The notes beneath the pieces are model-generated. The model searched no databases. It worked only from the letters and a program-made list of their open reading frames with translations, and was not told where the DNA came from. The position numbers and the translations under genes are program-made. This document shows positions 1 through 7,322 of a DNA stretch of 36,516 nucleotides, one piece after another. The stretch comes from Reyranellaceae bacterium (GTDB lineage Bacteria; Pseudomonadota; Alphaproteobacteria; Reyranellales; Reyranellaceae): contig JALHMM010000067.1 of assembly GCA_022844045.1 (NCBI GenBank), positions 1 to 36,516 on the forward strand, written 5' to 3'. The stretch's first letter is position 1. Each line of letters starts with the position of its first letter.

Positions 1-1404
1 GTCGTGGCGCTGGCGCGCCTGGTGCGCCGGCGCGGCGATCGGCGCCGGCCGGGCGAACGGCTGGCGGCGGCGTTCTCCCAGATGGGGCCGAGCTTCATCA
101 AGTTCGGCCAGGCGCTCTCGACCCGCGCCGACCTGCTGAGCGAGCAGGTCGCGCTCGATCTGGGCCAGCTCGTCGACCACCTGCAGCCATTCTCCGGCAT
201 CGAGGCCAAGCGGACCATCGAGCTCGAGCTCGGCAAGCCGATCGCCGAGCTCTTCGCGCGCTTCGACGAGGTGCCGATCGCCGCCGCCTCGATCGCGCAG
301 GTCCACTACGCCGAGACCATCGCCGGCGAGAAGGTCGCGGTGAAGGTGCTGCGGCCCGGCATCGAGGCGGCCTTCGCGCGCGACCTCGACCTCTTCTACT
401 GGCTGGCCGGGCTGGTCGAGGTGGCGCGCCCGCAATTCCGCCGGCTGAAGCCGGTCGAGACCGTGCGCGCCTTCGCCGAGGTGACGCGCACCGAGATGGA
501 CCTGCGCATGGAGGCCGCCGCTGCGCAGGAGCTGGGCGAGAACTTCGCCGACGATCCAGGCTATCGCACGCCGCGCATCTATTGGGACCTCTCGGCCCAG
601 CGCGTCATGACCATGGAGCGCATCGAGGGCATTCCGATCGGCGAGCGCGAGCGGTTACTGGCGGCCGGCCACGACGTCAACGAGGTGCTGCGCAAGAGCG
701 CCGAGGCCTTCTTCTACCAGGTGTTCCGCGACGGCTTTTTCCACGGCGACATGCACGGCGGCAACGCGTTCGTCGAGGCCTCCGGCGCCATCGTGCCGGT
801 CGACTTCGGCATCATGGGCCGCGTCGACAACGACACGCGCGGCTACCTCGCCGAGCTGCTGATCGCCTTCCTGCGCCGAGATTACCGCGCCGTGGCCGAG
901 GTGCAGTTCCGCGCCGGCTTCGTGCCGCTCGACCAGTCGGTCGAGCTCTTCGCCCAGGCCTGCCGCTCGATCGGCGAGCCGATCTTCGGCAAGCCCTCCA
1001 ACCAGATCTCGATCGGCCGCCTGCTGGCGCAGATGCTGCGCGTCACCGAGCGCTTCGAGATGGCGGCCCAGCCGCAATTGCTGCTGCTGCAGAAGACCAT
1101 GCTGATGGCCGAGGGCATGGGCACCAAGCTCAATCCCGAGGTCAACATCTGGGAGCTGGCGCGACCGCTGATCGAGGACTGGATGCGCCGCCATTTCGGC
1201 CCGCGCGCGCGCGTTGAGCGCGCAGTCTCGGAGGCGCTGGAGGGCGCGCGTCGGCTGCCGCAGCTGTTGCGCACACTCGAGCAACTCGCCGAGGGCGAGC
1301 GCCACCGCGCCCCACCACCGCGCTGGGCGGCGTGGAAACCCACCTGGAGCGGCGTGCTGGCGGCGCTCGCCCTGCTGGCGGCGGCGCTGGCGTGGTGGCG
1401 CTGA
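1..1404 (+). CDS. ubiB: UbiB-family atypical kinase (ubiquinone biosynthesis), 5' truncated by window
   Basis: This is an ABC1/ADCK/UbiB-family protein, an atypical kinase/ATPase needed for ubiquinone synthesis at the inner membrane. The reading frame is open at base 1. The first in-window start-like codon is a GTG at 4, but the family's N-terminal 60-80 residues are missing, so the gene almost certainly begins upstream. Visible signatures are the family KxGQ motif (here FIKFGQALSTRADLL), the AVKVLRPGIE lysine region, HGDMHGGN (catalytic loop) and VDFGIMG (metal-binding D-F-G-like). The C-terminus ends in a hydrophobic segment (VLAALALLAAALAWW) that fits the family's C-terminal membrane anchor. 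In many Alphaproteobacteria ubiB lies between ubiE and coaBC; here a dioxygenase gene separates it from coaBC. The family call is very secure. Confidence 0.95.
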   Translation, partial: VVALARLVRRRGDRRRPGERLAAAFSQMGPSFIKFGQALSTRADLLSEQVALDLGQLVDHLQPFSGIEAKRTIELELGKPIAELFARFDEVPIAAASIAQVHYAETIAGEKVAVKVLRPGIEAAFARDLDLFYWLAGLVEVARPQFRRLKPVETVRAFAEVTRTEMDLRMEAAAAQELGENFADDPGYRTPRIYWDLSAQRVMTMERIEGIPIGERERLLAAGHDVNEVLRKSAEAFFYQVFRDGFFHGDMHGGNAFVEASGAIVPVDFGIMGRVDNDTRGYLAELLIAFLRRDYRAVAEVQFRAGFVPLDQSVELFAQACRSIGEPIFGKPSNQISIGRLLAQMLRVTERFEMAAQPQLLLLQKTMLMAEGMGTKLNPEVNIWELARPLIEDWMRRHFGPRARVERAVSEALEGARRLPQLLRTLEQLAEGERHRAPPPRWAAWKPTWSGVLAALALLAAALAWWR

Positions 1405-1471
1405 GCGGCCTGAAATAGCCGGGTGATCGCCGCGTCCGGCGCGCTAGAATGGGCGCCCGGAGGACGCATCC

Positions 1472-2347
1472 ATGGAACTGATACCGCTGGCTGATGGCTT
1501 CGGCGTCGAGGTGCGGGGTGTCGATCTGATCGACGTGGCGTCGAGCGCTACCGCCTATCAGGCGGTGCGCGCGGCGTTCGAGGAGCACTCGGTCCTGCTG
1601 TTCCGCGACCAACGCATCAGCGACGACGTGCAGGTCGCCTATTCCCGCGCTTTCGGGCCGCTGGAGCTGTCCAAGGTCGGCTCGCTGGGTCACGGCACGT
1701 TCTACGGCGTGCTGCGCAACTTCGATGCCGACGGCAAGATCGTGCCCGACGATCACAAGGAAGCGCTGCGCGCCCGCGCCAACCAGCTCTGGCATACCGA
1801 CAGCTCGTTCAAGCGCTCGCCGGCCCTGGCCTCGGTCCTGTCGGCGCGCACCATCCCCAGTCGCGGCGGCGAGACGCAGTTCGCCTCGACCCGCCTGGCC
1901 TGGGAGCGCCTGCCGCCGGCCACGCAGGCGAAGCTGAAGGACCTCGTAGTCTGGCATAGCTACGCCAATTCGCGCGACCAGATCTCGCCCAGGCTGATGT
2001 CGCCGGCCGAGCGCGAGGCGCTGCCGCCCGTCGATTGGCGCATGACCTGGCGCAACCCGGTCAATGGCCGCACCTCGCTCTACATCGCCTCGCATGCCGG
2101 CGCGATCGACGGCATGGGCGACAACGAGGCCAAGGCGCTGCTCGGTGGCCTGATCGAGGACGCCACACGCGAAGAGTACACCTACCTGCATGTCTGGCGG
2201 CCGGGAGACGTGGTGATGTGGGACAACCGCGCCACCATGCATCGCGGCCGGCCGTGGCCCGGCGACCAGATCCGTCACATGGTGCGCACGACGATCTCGG
2301 CGACCGACGCGGACGGTGTGCCACACGTCCTGTCGATGGCGGCTTAG
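1472..2347 (+). CDS. TauD/TfdA-family Fe(II)/2-oxoglutarate dioxygenase (TfdA-like)
   Basis: A 291-residue Fe(II)- and 2-oxoglutarate-dependent dioxygenase. The iron triad is visible: H108 and D110 in LWHTDSSF and the distal H257 in WDNRATMHRG. R272 (MVRTT) is placed to bind the 2-oxoglutarate carboxylate. Overall pattern (NQLWHTDSSF, LPPVDW, GDVVMWDNR) is closer to the 2,4-D dioxygenase TfdA group than to taurine dioxygenase, but the true substrate cannot be read from sequence; many relatives act on other carboxylates or sulfonates. The ATG at 1472 is preceded by GGAGGA (1459-1464) at good spacing. The gene sits between ubiB and coaBC on the same strand, with 67 bp before it and 99 bp after it, and probably represents an insertion into a conserved housekeeping block. 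Confidence 0.9.
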   Translation: MELIPLADGFGVEVRGVDLIDVASSATAYQAVRAAFEEHSVLLFRDQRISDDVQVAYSRAFGPLELSKVGSLGHGTFYGVLRNFDADGKIVPDDHKEALRARANQLWHTDSSFKRSPALASVLSARTIPSRGGETQFASTRLAWERLPPATQAKLKDLVVWHSYANSRDQISPRLMSPAEREALPPVDWRMTWRNPVNGRTSLYIASHAGAIDGMGDNEAKALLGGLIEDATREEYTYLHVWRPGDVVMWDNRATMHRGRPWPGDQIRHMVRTTISATDADGVPHVLSMAA

Positions 2348-2446
2348 TCGCCGAGATTCAGCGCGGCCCTTGCGGATCGGCAATTCCCTCCTTAACTGGG
2401 GTGGAATTGGTCTGGCGGCGACCTGAGCGGAGGGCCTCGGCGATCC

Positions 2447-3757
2447 ATGCTGACCGGAAAGCGTATCCTGCTGATCCTGAGCGGCGGTATCGCCGCGTTC
2501 AAATGCCATGACCTGATCCGCCGCCTGCGCGAGCGCGGCGCTTCGGTGCGTTGCGTGCTGACGCCAGCGGCCACGAAGTTCGTCACCCCGCTGTCGTTGC
2601 AGGCGCTCAGCGAAGACAAGGTCTACAGCGACCTGTTCTCGCTGACCGACGAGAGCGAGATGGGCCACATCAACCTGTCACGCGAGGCCGACCTGCTGGT
2701 CGTGGCCCCGGCCAGCGCCAATATCCTGGCGCGCATGGCGCAGGGCCTGGCCGACGACCTGGCCACCACCGTGCTGCTGGCCACCGACAAGGCGGTGCTG
2801 GTGGCGCCGGCGATGAACGTCCGCATGTGGCTGCATCCGGCGACCCAGGCCAATGTCGCGACCCTTCGGGCGCGCGGCGTGGCCTTCGTCGGCCCCAACG
2901 AGGGCGCGATGGCCTGCAACGAGTTCGGGCCGGGTCGAATGTCGGAGCCGCTGGAGATCGTCGCCGCCGTCGAAGCGTACTTCGTCGGCCGCCTGCCGGC
3001 CGCCGAGCCGCCGCCGCTCATCTCCGGACCATCGGTGATCCACATGGCGCCCGAGACCAGGGGCGGCGCCATCGCGCATCGGCCGTTGACCGGTCGCCGC
3101 GCCATCGTCACCTCGGGGCCGACGCGCGAGGCGATCGACCCCGTGCGCTACATCTCCAATCATTCCTCCGGCAAGCAGGGCCATGCCATCGCCGAGGCGC
3201 TCGCGGCGCTGGGGGCGGAGGTCACCCTGGTGACCGGCCCGGTCGGTGTCGCCGACCCGGCCGGGGTGAAGGTGGTACGGATAGAATCGGCCGACGACAT
3301 GCTGGCGGCATGTCGCGCGGCGCTGCCGGCCGACGTCGCGGTGTGTGCCGCCGCTGTCGCCGACTGGAAGGTACGGAACGCCGCCAATGGCAAGTTGAAG
3401 AAGGTGCCTGGCGGTGCGCCGCCGGCGCTCGAGCTGGTGCCCAACCCGGACATCCTGGCGAGCCTGGCCGCTTCCGGCCCGCAGCGTCCAGCGCTCGTGG
3501 TTGGCTTCGCGGCCGAGACCGAGAATGTCGTCGCCAACGCGGTATCCAAGCGCGCGCGCAAAGGCTGTGACTGGATCGTCGCCAATGACGTGTCGCCGGC
3601 CACCGGGACCTTCGGCGGGGATCGCAACACGGTGCATCTTGTGACGGCCTCGGGCGTTGAAGCTTGGCCGACACTGGCGAAAGGCGCGGTGGCGGAAGAG
3701 CTCGCGCGACGGGTTGTCCGCCACTTTGGCACGGGCGATGCAGTGGCCGCGTCATGA
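2447..3757 (+). CDS. coaBC: Bifunctional phosphopantothenoylcysteine decarboxylase / phosphopantothenate-cysteine ligase
   Basis: CoaBC performs two consecutive steps of coenzyme A synthesis: CTP-dependent joining of cysteine to 4'-phosphopantothenate, then FMN-dependent decarboxylation to 4'-phosphopantetheine. The N-terminal CoaC half (about residues 1-190) shows LSGGIAAFK, the catalytic H74 in GHINLSR, APAMN-RMW and C157 in ACNEFGPGRM. The CoaB half (about 205-430) shows TSGPTREAIDPVRYISNHSS followed by GKQG, and AAVADWK. The length, 436 aa, is slightly above the usual ~400-410 because of the linker around residues 180-205. It is followed 21 bp later by dut, the order found in many Alphaproteobacteria and in E. 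coli, so the two probably share a transcript. Confidence 0.97.
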   Translation: MLTGKRILLILSGGIAAFKCHDLIRRLRERGASVRCVLTPAATKFVTPLSLQALSEDKVYSDLFSLTDESEMGHINLSREADLLVVAPASANILARMAQGLADDLATTVLLATDKAVLVAPAMNVRMWLHPATQANVATLRARGVAFVGPNEGAMACNEFGPGRMSEPLEIVAAVEAYFVGRLPAAEPPPLISGPSVIHMAPETRGGAIAHRPLTGRRAIVTSGPTREAIDPVRYISNHSSGKQGHAIAEALAALGAEVTLVTGPVGVADPAGVKVVRIESADDMLAACRAALPADVAVCAAAVADWKVRNAANGKLKKVPGGAPPALELVPNPDILASLAASGPQRPALVVGFAAETENVVANAVSKRARKGCDWIVANDVSPATGTFGGDRNTVHLVTASGVEAWPTLAKGAVAEELARRVVRHFGTGDAVAAS

Positions 3758-3778
3758 TGGTCGGAACGGAGTTGGGGT

Positions 3779-4264
3779 ATGGCTGACGGGGATCTGGCTG
3801 TGGCGGTGGACGTCGATGTGCGTGTCGCGGTGACTCGCCTGCCCCACGCGGCCGACCTGCCCCTGCCAACCTACGCCAGCGACCAGGCCGCTGGCATGGA
3901 TCTGCTGGCGGCGATCGCATCGGATCTCGTGCTGCCGTCGCTGGGCCGCGCCATCGTGCCTACCGGCCTGGCCATCGCGCTTCCCGCCGGTTGGGAGGCG
4001 CAGGTCAGGCCCCGGTCCGGACTGGCGGCGAAGAACGGGGTCACCGTCGCCAATGCCCCGGGCACCGTCGATGCCGACTATCGCGGCGAGGTCGGCGTTA
4101 TCCTGGTCAATCTCAGCGCCGAGCCCTTCACCATCACGCGCGGCATGCGCATCGCCCAGATGGTGATCGCCCGCCATGCCCGCGCCGCCTGGGACGAGGT
4201 CTCGGCGCTGCCCGAGAGCGCGCGCGGCGCCGGCGGCTTCGGCTCGACTGGTCTCAAGGGCTGA
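3779..4264 (+). CDS. dut: Deoxyuridine 5'-triphosphate nucleotidohydrolase (dUTPase)
   Basis: Trimeric dUTPase that hydrolyses dUTP to dUMP and pyrophosphate, keeping uracil out of DNA and feeding thymidylate synthesis. All five family motifs can be read: GMDLLA (motif 1), PRSGLA (2), NAPGTVDADYRGEVGVILVN (3), RGMRIAQMV (4) and the C-terminal arm GAGGFGSTG (5), whose aromatic residue closes the active site. The length of 161 aa is normal, with a slightly long N-terminus (MADGDLAVAVDVDV). GGAG at 3768 precedes the ATG. It follows coaBC by 21 bp and is followed 14 bp later by the Rrf2 regulator start, so the block is compact. Confidence 0.97.
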   Translation: MADGDLAVAVDVDVRVAVTRLPHAADLPLPTYASDQAAGMDLLAAIASDLVLPSLGRAIVPTGLAIALPAGWEAQVRPRSGLAAKNGVTVANAPGTVDADYRGEVGVILVNLSAEPFTITRGMRIAQMVIARHARAAWDEVSALPESARGAGGFGSTGLKG

Positions 4265-4278
4265 GGGAGGCCAGCGCG

Positions 4279-4731
4279 GTGCCACGCCTCAGCAAGAAGA
4301 CAATGTTCGCCATCGAAGCGGTGCTCGACGTCGCCTTCAACGCCGGCGAGATTCCGGTGCGCAGCGGCGACATCACACGCAGGCAGAAGATCCCCAAACG
4401 CTACCTCGAGCAGGTTTTGCAGCACCTGGTGCGCGCTGGCATCCTCGCCGGCAAGCGTGGCCCGCGCGGCGGCTACAAGCTGGGCCGCGAGCGCCGGCTG
4501 ATCACGCTGGGCGAGATCATCCGCGTCGTGCGCACGCTGGAGGCGGAGACCGAGCCGGACGACGAGACGGGTTCGGCGCTGGCGCACGAGGTGGTGTGGC
4601 CGACCTGGCAGCGGCTGCGCGAGGAGCTGATGGGCAAGCTCGACGCCATCACCATCGAGGACCTCTGCCGCGACGCGCGCGAGCGCGGTGTGCAGAGCGA
4701 CCCGGGTGATCGGCTGGAGTTCCACATATGA
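4279..4731 (+). CDS. Rrf2-family transcriptional regulator without Fe-S cysteines
   Basis: A 150-residue Rrf2/IscR-family winged-helix regulator. The N-terminus reads VPRLSKKTMFAIEAVLDVAF; the recognition and wing part contains IPKRYLEQVLQHLVRAGIL and GPRGGYKLGR, which is the family signature. I chose the GTG at 4279 because GAGGGAGG (4263-4270) lies eight bases upstream and homologues start at this RLSKKT motif. Rrf2 Fe-S sensors carry three clustered cysteines about residues 90-105; here that loop (AETEPDDETGSALAHEVV) has none, and the only cysteine is near the C-terminus (EDLCRD). It therefore probably senses something other than an Fe-S cluster, or is a constitutive repressor. The stop codon overlaps the next ATG (ATGA), which couples it to the aldo/keto reductase. 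Confidence 0.88.
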   Translation: MPRLSKKTMFAIEAVLDVAFNAGEIPVRSGDITRRQKIPKRYLEQVLQHLVRAGILAGKRGPRGGYKLGRERRLITLGEIIRVVRTLEAETEPDDETGSALAHEVVWPTWQRLREELMGKLDAITIEDLCRDARERGVQSDPGDRLEFHI

Positions 4732-5570
4732 GCGATATCCCCAGCGTGACCCTGCCGTCGGGTGCGACGATGCCGGTCTTCGGTCTGGGGACCTGGCGCA
4801 TGGGCAACGAACGGTCCAGGCGCAAGCAGGAGACCGACGCCATCGCCCATGCCATCGACATCGGCTACCCGATGATCGACACGGCCGAGATGTACGGCGA
4901 GGGCGCCGCCGAGGAGGCCATCGCCGACGCACTGCAGGGTCGCAAGCGCGACGCGATCTATCTCGTCAGCAAGGTCTATCCGCACAACGCCTCGAAGCTG
5001 GGCACGGTTGCGGCCTGCGAGCGCAGCCTCAAGCGGCTGAAGACCGACCGCATCGATCTGTATCTGCTGCACTGGCGCGGCCAGCATGCGTTCTCCGAGA
5101 CGCTCGAGGGTTTCGAACGCCTGCGCCGCGACGGCAAGATCAAGGATTACGGCGTCAGCAATTTCGATCGCGACGACATGGAGGAATGGGCGGCGCTCGA
5201 TGGCGGGCGCTGCGGCACCAACCAGGTCATGTACAACCTGGCGCGCCGCGGCATCGAGTTCGATCTCGTGCCGTGGCAGCGCCAGCACCGCATTCCCGTC
5301 ATGGCCTATTCGCCGCTCGACCAGGGCCCGCTGCTGCGCCACGCCACGCTCAAGACGATCGCCGAGCGCCACGGCGCCACGTCGGCGCAGGTCGCGCTCG
5401 CCTGGCTGCTGCAACAGGAAGGCATGGTGGCGATCCCGAAATCCGCCGACCGCTCCAGGGTCAGCGAGAATTTCGGCGCCCTGAAGGTCAAGCTCACCGA
5501 GACCGACCTCATCGATCTCGACCGCGCCTTCCCGCCGCCCAAACGCAAGACCTCGCTGGCGATGAGCTGA
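4728..5570 (+). CDS. Aldo/keto reductase
   Basis: A 280-residue NADPH-dependent aldo/keto reductase with a TIM-barrel fold that reduces aldehydes or ketones. The catalytic tetrad is visible: Asp and Tyr in IDTAEMYGEG, Lys in VSKVYP and His in LYLLHWRG. Cofactor-binding signatures GVSNFD and, near the C-terminus, IPKSADRSRVSENFGAL are present. The pattern resembles the YeaE/2,5-diketo-D-gluconate reductase-like group, but the physiological substrate is unknown. Its ATG overlaps the TGA of the preceding Rrf2 gene, so the two genes form a regulator-enzyme operon; repression of this reductase by the Rrf2 protein is an inference. The gene ends directly before a palindromic repeat, which may also serve as its 3' boundary. 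Confidence 0.92.
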   Translation: MSDIPSVTLPSGATMPVFGLGTWRMGNERSRRKQETDAIAHAIDIGYPMIDTAEMYGEGAAEEAIADALQGRKRDAIYLVSKVYPHNASKLGTVAACERSLKRLKTDRIDLYLLHWRGQHAFSETLEGFERLRRDGKIKDYGVSNFDRDDMEEWAALDGGRCGTNQVMYNLARRGIEFDLVPWQRQHRIPVMAYSPLDQGPLLRHATLKTIAERHGATSAQVALAWLLQQEGMVAIPKSADRSRVSENFGALKVKLTETDLIDLDRAFPPPKRKTSLAMS

Positions 5571-5576
5571 CCCACC

Positions 5577-5879
5577 TACCTTCCCCCGCTGGCGGGGGAA
5601 GGTGGCGCGAAGCGCCGGATGGGGGTGGCTGGTGCGACAATTCCGATGACTGTGGCTGGCCGCAATGGCGGCCACCCCCATCCGTCAGCGCTTCGCGCTG
5701 CCACCTTCCCCCGCCAGCGGCAGGGCTGTCCGGGGAAAAATTTGCGAGTCGCTTCAAAGTCTTACGCCCACGCGAACTATTCGCTTTGGTCAGCACTCTC
5801 GACTCAGAACTGCCAATGTGAGTCATTTGAATCACTTAGCACCGTTCCCCGGACAGCCCTGCGCCAGCGGGGGAAGGTA
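5577..5879. repeat. Composite palindromic intergenic repeat, copy A (interrupted by a MITE)
   Basis: Two long hairpins face each other. The left hairpin is ACCTTCCCCCGC / GCGGGGGAAGGT at 5578-5603, followed by a small GGCGCGAAGCGCC hairpin and GGATGGGGGTGG; the mirrored GCCACCCCCATCC lies near 5672-5685, followed by AGCGCTTCGCGCT and the right hairpin. The right hairpin is split at 5720 by the 141-bp element described separately. Its inner spacer (about 5630-5670) differs from the other copies at 8820, 23141 and 26414. The repeat fills the whole 310-bp gap between the aldo/keto reductase and ybeY and ends two bases from the ybeY stop codon. This resembles REP/BIME-type elements, which can end transcripts or protect 3' ends; no REP-associated transposase is in the window. 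Confidence 0.85.
5721..5861. mobile_element. 141-bp MITE-like element with 17-bp perfect inverted repeats
   Basis: The left end CAGGGCTGTCCGGGGAA (5721-5737) is repeated perfectly in inverse orientation at 5845-5861. The element is flanked on both sides by the 9-bp direct repeat CGCCAGCGG (5712-5720 and 5862-5870). Removing the element plus one duplicate restores a perfect ACCTTCCCC-CGCCAGCGG-GGGAAGGT hairpin of the host repeat, which is strong evidence for a transposition event. The interior is more AT-rich than the surroundings and has no open reading frame of useful size, so it would have moved with a transposase supplied from elsewhere. It carries four GANTC sites. The family of the parent insertion sequence is unknown to me; a 9-bp duplication occurs in several families. 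Confidence 0.88.
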
Positions 5880-5880
5880 G

Positions 5881-6333
5881 TCAATCAGCGTATGGATCGG
5901 CGATTCCCATCGCGGCGAGCAGCCGCGTCTCCAGCTTTTCCATGCGCCGCGCCTGACGCTCGCCCTGCTCATGGTCGTAGCCCAGCAGGTGCAGCGTGCC
6001 GTGCATCACTAGATGCGTCAGGTGATCGGCCGGCCGCTTGCCCTGCTCGCGCGCCTCGCGCAGCACCGTCTGGCGGGCTAGCACGATGTCGCCGAGGGAA
6101 GGCTTGTCGCCCGGAAATGACAGAACGTTGGTCGGCTTGTCCTTGCCGCGATAGGTGCGGTTGAGACGGCGCACGGCGGCGTCGCTGTCGAGTGCCACGA
6201 CGACGGAGACATGATCGGACAGACGCTTTCCGCTGCCGTCGATAGCAGCCTGTGCCGCGCGGCGGCAGATCGCGCGCGCCGTGCGCAACGCCTCGAGCCA
6301 GCGCGGATCGAGAACCTCGACGTCGATGGTCAC
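5881..6333 (-). CDS. ybeY: Endoribonuclease / rRNA maturation factor YbeY
   Basis: A 150-residue zinc-dependent endoribonuclease (UPF0054) involved in 16S rRNA 3'-end maturation and ribosome quality control. The family metal motif H-x3-H-x5-H is present as H111, H115 and H121 in HGTLHLLGYDHE, and the NVLSFPG signature lies at about residues 69-75. Its start codon overlaps the stop of phoH (ATGA), and the phoH-ybeY pair is a classic bacterial arrangement. In many Alphaproteobacteria tlyC/corC and lnt follow ybeY; here the gene ends against a palindromic repeat and a gene on the other strand, so the conserved operon is broken at this point. Confidence 0.96.
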   Translation of the reverse strand: MTIDVEVLDPRWLEALRTARAICRRAAQAAIDGSGKRLSDHVSVVVALDSDAAVRRLNRTYRGKDKPTNVLSFPGDKPSLGDIVLARQTVLREAREQGKRPADHLTHLVMHGTLHLLGYDHEQGERQARRMEKLETRLLAAMGIADPYAD

Positions 6334-7322
6334 GTCGTCGTCTGGCCGGCGGCGCGGCGGCGGTCGCGGGCGTCGTAGGCGCGCACGATGCGGGCGACGA
6401 GATCGTGGCGCACCACGTCGCGGTCGCTGAAATTGACGAAGCGCACGCCCTCGACGCCGTTCAGCGTGTCGATCGCGTCGCGCAGGCCCGACGGCGCGCC
6501 TGGCGGCAGGTCGATCTGGCTGAGATCGCCGGTGATCACCATGCGCGAGCCCTCGCCCAGCCGGGTGAGGAACATCTTCATCTGCATCGCCGTGGTGTTC
6601 TGTGCCTCGTCGAGGATGACGAAAGCGTGCGCCAGGGTGCGGCCGCGCATGAAGGCCAGCGGCGCCACCTCGATCTCGCCCGACTCGAGCCGCTTGTCGA
6701 TCTGGTCGGCCGGCAGCATGTCGTGCAGTGCGTCGTAGAGCGGGCGCAGATAGGGGTCGACCTTGTCCTTGAGATCGCCAGGCAGAAAGCCCAGCCGCTC
6801 GCCGGCCTCGACCGCCGGGCGTGACAGGATGATGCGCTCGACGCTGCCCGCGGTGAGCATCGACACCGCCATGGCGACCGCGAGGTAGGTCTTGCCCGTG
6901 CCGGCGGGTCCCAGCCCGAATACCAGGTCGCGGTCGCGGATCGCTTCGACATAGTCGCGCTGGGTCGGCGTGCGCGGCTGGATCACGCGCTTGCGGGTGC
7001 GGATGGTCACGGCATCGCCGGCGGCCGGGCCGCCGCCGACCTGGGCGAAACGCACCGCGGCGTCGACATCGCCCGCCTCGACCGTCTGGCCGCGACGCAG
7101 GCGTTCGTAGAGCGCGCTGATCGCCGCGCTGGCCTGCGTGACCGCCTCGCTGGCGCCGGCGATGGCCAGCTGATTGCCGCGGCTGTCGATGCGCACGCCC
7201 ATGAGCTGCTCGACGCGCACGAGGTTGCGGTCGTGCTGGCCGACCAGGGTCTGCACCAGCGTGTTGTCGTCGAGTGTGATGCGGCGCACGTCGTTGCCGC
7301 GCTGCGGGCTGTCGTCGCTCAT
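6330..7322 (-). CDS. phoH: PhoH-like ATPase (YbeZ)
   Basis: A 330-residue PhoH-family P-loop NTPase, probably acting on RNA together with YbeY. A KH-like N-terminal region (about 1-100) precedes Walker A at GPAGTGKT (residues 138-145). Walker B is FVILDEAQNTT, followed by MVITGDLSQIDLP. Length and layout match YbeZ orthologues. Its start overlaps the stop of miaB and its stop overlaps the start of ybeY, so miaB-phoH-ybeY are translationally coupled. The cluster as a whole suggests a role in translation and RNA processing rather than phosphate starvation, despite the name. Confidence 0.95.
   Translation of the reverse strand: MSDDSPQRGNDVRRITLDDNTLVQTLVGQHDRNLVRVEQLMGVRIDSRGNQLAIAGASEAVTQASAAISALYERLRRGQTVEAGDVDAAVRFAQVGGGPAAGDAVTIRTRKRVIQPRTPTQRDYVEAIRDRDLVFGLGPAGTGKTYLAVAMAVSMLTAGSVERIILSRPAVEAGERLGFLPGDLKDKVDPYLRPLYDALHDMLPADQIDKRLESGEIEVAPLAFMRGRTLAHAFVILDEAQNTTAMQMKMFLTRLGEGSRMVITGDLSQIDLPPGAPSGLRDAIDTLNGVEGVRFVNFSDRDVVRHDLVARIVRAYDARDRRRAAGQTTT

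Noticed and set aside
1142..2668. Minus-strand open frame of 508 codons
   Set aside because: It covers parts of ubiB, the dioxygenase and coaBC in antisense and has shadow-type composition.
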